From the NCBI GenBank assembly GCA_036785705.1, contig JAWUZG010000027.1, positions 3,019,501 to 3,083,500 on the forward strand: DNA of 64,000 nt, written 5' to 3'. The notes under the pieces were generated by a model. It searched no databases, had not been told where the DNA came from, and saw only the letters and a program-made list of their open reading frames with translations. The DNA is from Acanthornis magna. Lineage: Eukaryota > Chordata > Aves > Passeriformes > Acanthizidae. Below are positions 61,497 through 64,000 of the stretch, piece after piece; positions within the stretch are counted from its first letter, which is position 1, and each line of letters begins with the position of its first letter. A program made the position numbers and the translations under genes.

Positions 61497-61923
61497 CTGG
61501 GAAAGCAGAAGGAGGAGAGTGAGGAGAGGCTGATAAACACAGTGTTTCTGCAAGACAGGCTCGTGTGATTGTGCTGAGGCAAGCCCACGTGCCAGACCAC
61601 ACCTCTGCTTCCCAGCAGAGCACATGACAGCAGTGGCACTGACTGGAGTTGCAGGAGTTCACAGAAGTTCAGCAGTCTGTAAGGCACACAGGTCATCAGG
61701 CCATATTTGAAAATCAATTACTCTTGAACAGATCATCCATCCAGGCTGCAAGAGTGTACTTTTGGAATTGGAAGCTATTGTATTTTTTATCCTGGTTAAA
61801 TGTTGCTACATTTAACATAGATGCTTGCATATAATTTTAGCCTTAAATTTATTGGTTTGAGTATATTCATTACTTGTGTGCTTTTTGCAACGGTGCTACT
61901 TCCACAAATATCTATCTACTCAC

Positions 61924-61997
61924 CTTGCAAGATTTCGTTTGGCTTTTGATTTAGAATTTAAAGCAGCGTGAATCAGTAACAGGCTGAAAACATCTCT
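61924..61997 (-). CDS. TTC38: TTC38 penultimate coding exon
   Basis: 74 nt between a TTTTTTTTCAG acceptor and GTGAGT donor. It reads RDVFSLLLIHAALNSKSKAK then RNLAR. RDVF-LL-IHAALN is a TTC38 signature. It enters in phase 0 and leaves with two bases, joining its neighbours in frame. Confidence 0.92.
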
Positions 61998-62279
61998 CTG
62001 AAAAAAAAGTCAGCAAAATACAAACTAGTAAGTAATTTATAATGTATTGGTCTTTACAATGTCTTGGTTACCAAATTATTAAATCCACATGAAGGAAACA
62101 TATCAACATGAAAACTAAATAGCTAACCCTGCTAGTAAGTGTTTGCAAACAGCATTCACAAACACAGTTCAGCTTTTCACTGTCTAAGAGTGAAGTGCTG
62201 TTGATGAAGTAAGTGCCTAATGGCAGCTTCTGAAGGGGGATTTAGTCACATCAAAAAGTCTTTTCTGGATCTCCTTTAC

Positions 62280-62439
62280 CTGAGCATCACTGCCTCCCAC
62301 TTGGACTAGCTGATAACGGATTGGGTACAGCAGGTCTACAGCTTTGTCACAATTCCCATTTTCAAACTCTACAAAAGCCTGGCACAGTGGCAGCCCCAAA
62401 CCAGGAGCCAGGGAAAGCTGGTGGTCTTCATGAGGTGCT
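62280..62439 (-). CDS. TTC38: TTC38 third-from-last coding exon
   Basis: 160 nt between a TTTTTCATTCTACAG acceptor and GTAAAG donor. It reads APGLGLPLCQAFVEFENGN, then KAVDLLYPIRYQ and VGGSDAQ, the conserved C-terminal TPR region of TTC38. Exons further upstream lie beyond the right edge. A TTC38-like paralogue cannot be excluded. Confidence 0.92.
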
Positions 62440-64000
62440 CTGTAGAATGAAAAAGTGATTAACTTCCACAAGCCAAAGCATAAATATGCATATTTCAATG
62501 CCACTCTGTGACTGCCTGCAGACAGGTTTTTATTTTTTTTGCTATAAAAAGCCTGATGGTTCAGGTACTTGACTCAGGCCGTATCTTTTGGTGTGGTTAT
62601 GCTACTTTCACCTTTATGTTACTCATCCACCAATCAATTTTCATTCTCCTGAATATACCCACAGAAGGCACAAGCCCAACCCCTCCTACCTCTGCAACAA
62701 ACAGTTCGGGTTAGGAAAGTAAGAAAACTGCAGTTTCTCTTCTGCTGACCCCACCAGAACATCCTACTGCTAGTCCTTTGTCTGGCCACACGTGGCCATC
62801 AGCCCTTGCACACAGCTCCCAGTCAGGACCTTGCAAGTCAGCTCCTTCTCCAGTCAGTGTAACAAAACCTCCTGTGTCTTTCACTGGGTCAAACTTCATT
62901 TTCCAGCAGGCACCACTGCCCTATGTGTTTATCATTCCTTACACAAACTGTGGCATCCTAGAAAGATAAAAGTGCACAACAGATGTTCATTTCAAGAAGC
63001 TTGAGACAGCCATGGTGAAAATGATGGAACAATTGCTCACATTTACGTTTTGTCCAGCATTTCCATGAAAAGGAGCCTGTGACGCCAACCACCAGAGAGC
63101 GCCACGGGACACCTGACAAATCCCCGTTAACGTTCCATGGCAAAGGCCAGGGAAAAAATACCACTGCAAAGTCAGATAGGACTGATGTTTGTGCCCAGGT
63201 TGTACCACTGCTTTCTTAACACACACAAAATGCATCTGGGGTATCATTTATATTTTACATATTTGTGATAGGCGTAAATGAATCCAATCATTAATATAAC
63301 CCCTTCAGCTCACAGCCTGCTCTCTCAAATAATGAAGTTAAGGTTTATGTTTCAAACTACAGTTAAAAATGGACATATGTATTATTACAAAAAGCTGAAA
63401 GTAGGTGAAAGGAAGCAATGGGTGAAAGAGTAAGTAGCATATATGAACATATGGTCATTAAAGCTTCTGTGGTGCGCAGTTTTCTATACTTCATATATAC
63501 TCACATACATAAATAATAGAAAAAATAATAAAAGCTATTTGCCATTTTCTACTTTAGTTAAATCAGTCATACTTAGGCTTGCTTTGACAGTTATTTGTTT
63601 AGACAAGTATTCTTGAAATTACAGTATTCCTACAAACTACATATAGTCAGGAACAAATAGTGGCAATTTCAGGTTCTCTCTCCTTTTTAAAAGCAAAGGA
63701 AGCAATATGTGCTTAAACAGAGGAAAAAAAGGGTGTAGTGTGGGGAAGGAATTGCATTTAAAACATCTATATATCAACCCCTTCAAAAAAAATGAAGGCA
63801 ATTTACAGTCATTTAATACCTAAGGGAACGCAAACACCCCATTGTATGGATGCAATACTTAAATATTCAACTTATTCAAATAACTTAATTTGAAAGTGAA
63901 ATATTCTAGATTATTACTTTAGTAGTACTTGAAACCTAATTTCCTGCAGATGGGCTTCACAACACATCAAAGAAGTAGCCATTGCTACCAACTAATGCTC
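62440..64000 (-). other. TTC38: TTC38 intron, no further exon found
   Basis: The preceding TTC38 exon, expected to encode the segment before the LPLCQAF motif, was looked for on the minus strand and not found up to the window end. The sequence is AT-rich with no recognised repeat family. Confidence 0.5.

Overview
The window looks like bird nuclear DNA, most likely from a songbird (passerine). It has intron-rich genes with canonical splice sites, several CR1 LINE 3' ends in both orientations, and many solo LTRs of the avian ERVL type that begin with a TGT(C/T)(G/A)TGGTTTAA-like motif. Two GC-rich CpG islands stand out from an AT-rich background. The species call is inference; no species-diagnostic marker was tested.

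The best-supported gene is an almost certainly complete ZC3HAV1 (zinc-finger antiviral protein, ZAP/PARP13) on the + strand, from the ATG at 33121 to the stop at 57228. Fifteen coding exons join in frame (281, 133, 253, 117, 69, 69, 102, 124, 166, 121, 97, 82, 131, 152 and 332 nt) to give 742 residues. The order is four N-terminal CCCH fingers, a short linker, a fifth CCCH finger, two WWE modules, a PARP catalytic fold and a C-terminal CaaX box (CIIS). Three points are notable. A 69-nt linker exon has been duplicated in tandem. The PARP triad reads H-Y-V, keeping the histidine that human ZAP has lost. A lysine/aspartate-rich repeat sits just before the CaaX box.

The gene downstream is convergent on the - strand. 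The last three coding exons of TTC38 (or a close TTC38-like gene) lie at 62439-61403, so the two genes are tail to tail about 4.2 kb apart.

At the left end, a 1.4-kb CpG island (about 1400-2830) carries the probable first coding exon of an unidentified - strand gene that runs off the window. Its upstream region contains an ISRE-like site, a GAS-like site and a near-palindromic IRF-type site, suggesting interferon control.

The roughly 30 kb between this island and ZC3HAV1 has no gene I can support with confidence. It holds CR1 copies, a 722-bp element with about 70-bp inverted ends, two MIR-like SINE relics, and a 4.3-kb block of four unrelated minisatellites (24.1-28.4 kb). Two splice-flanked candidate exons lie in or beside that block on the - strand. 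A possible decayed reading frame lies at 16642-17033. ZC3HAV1 and its flanks hold at least seven CR1 or LTR insertions, including one solo LTR about 620 bp upstream of the start codon.
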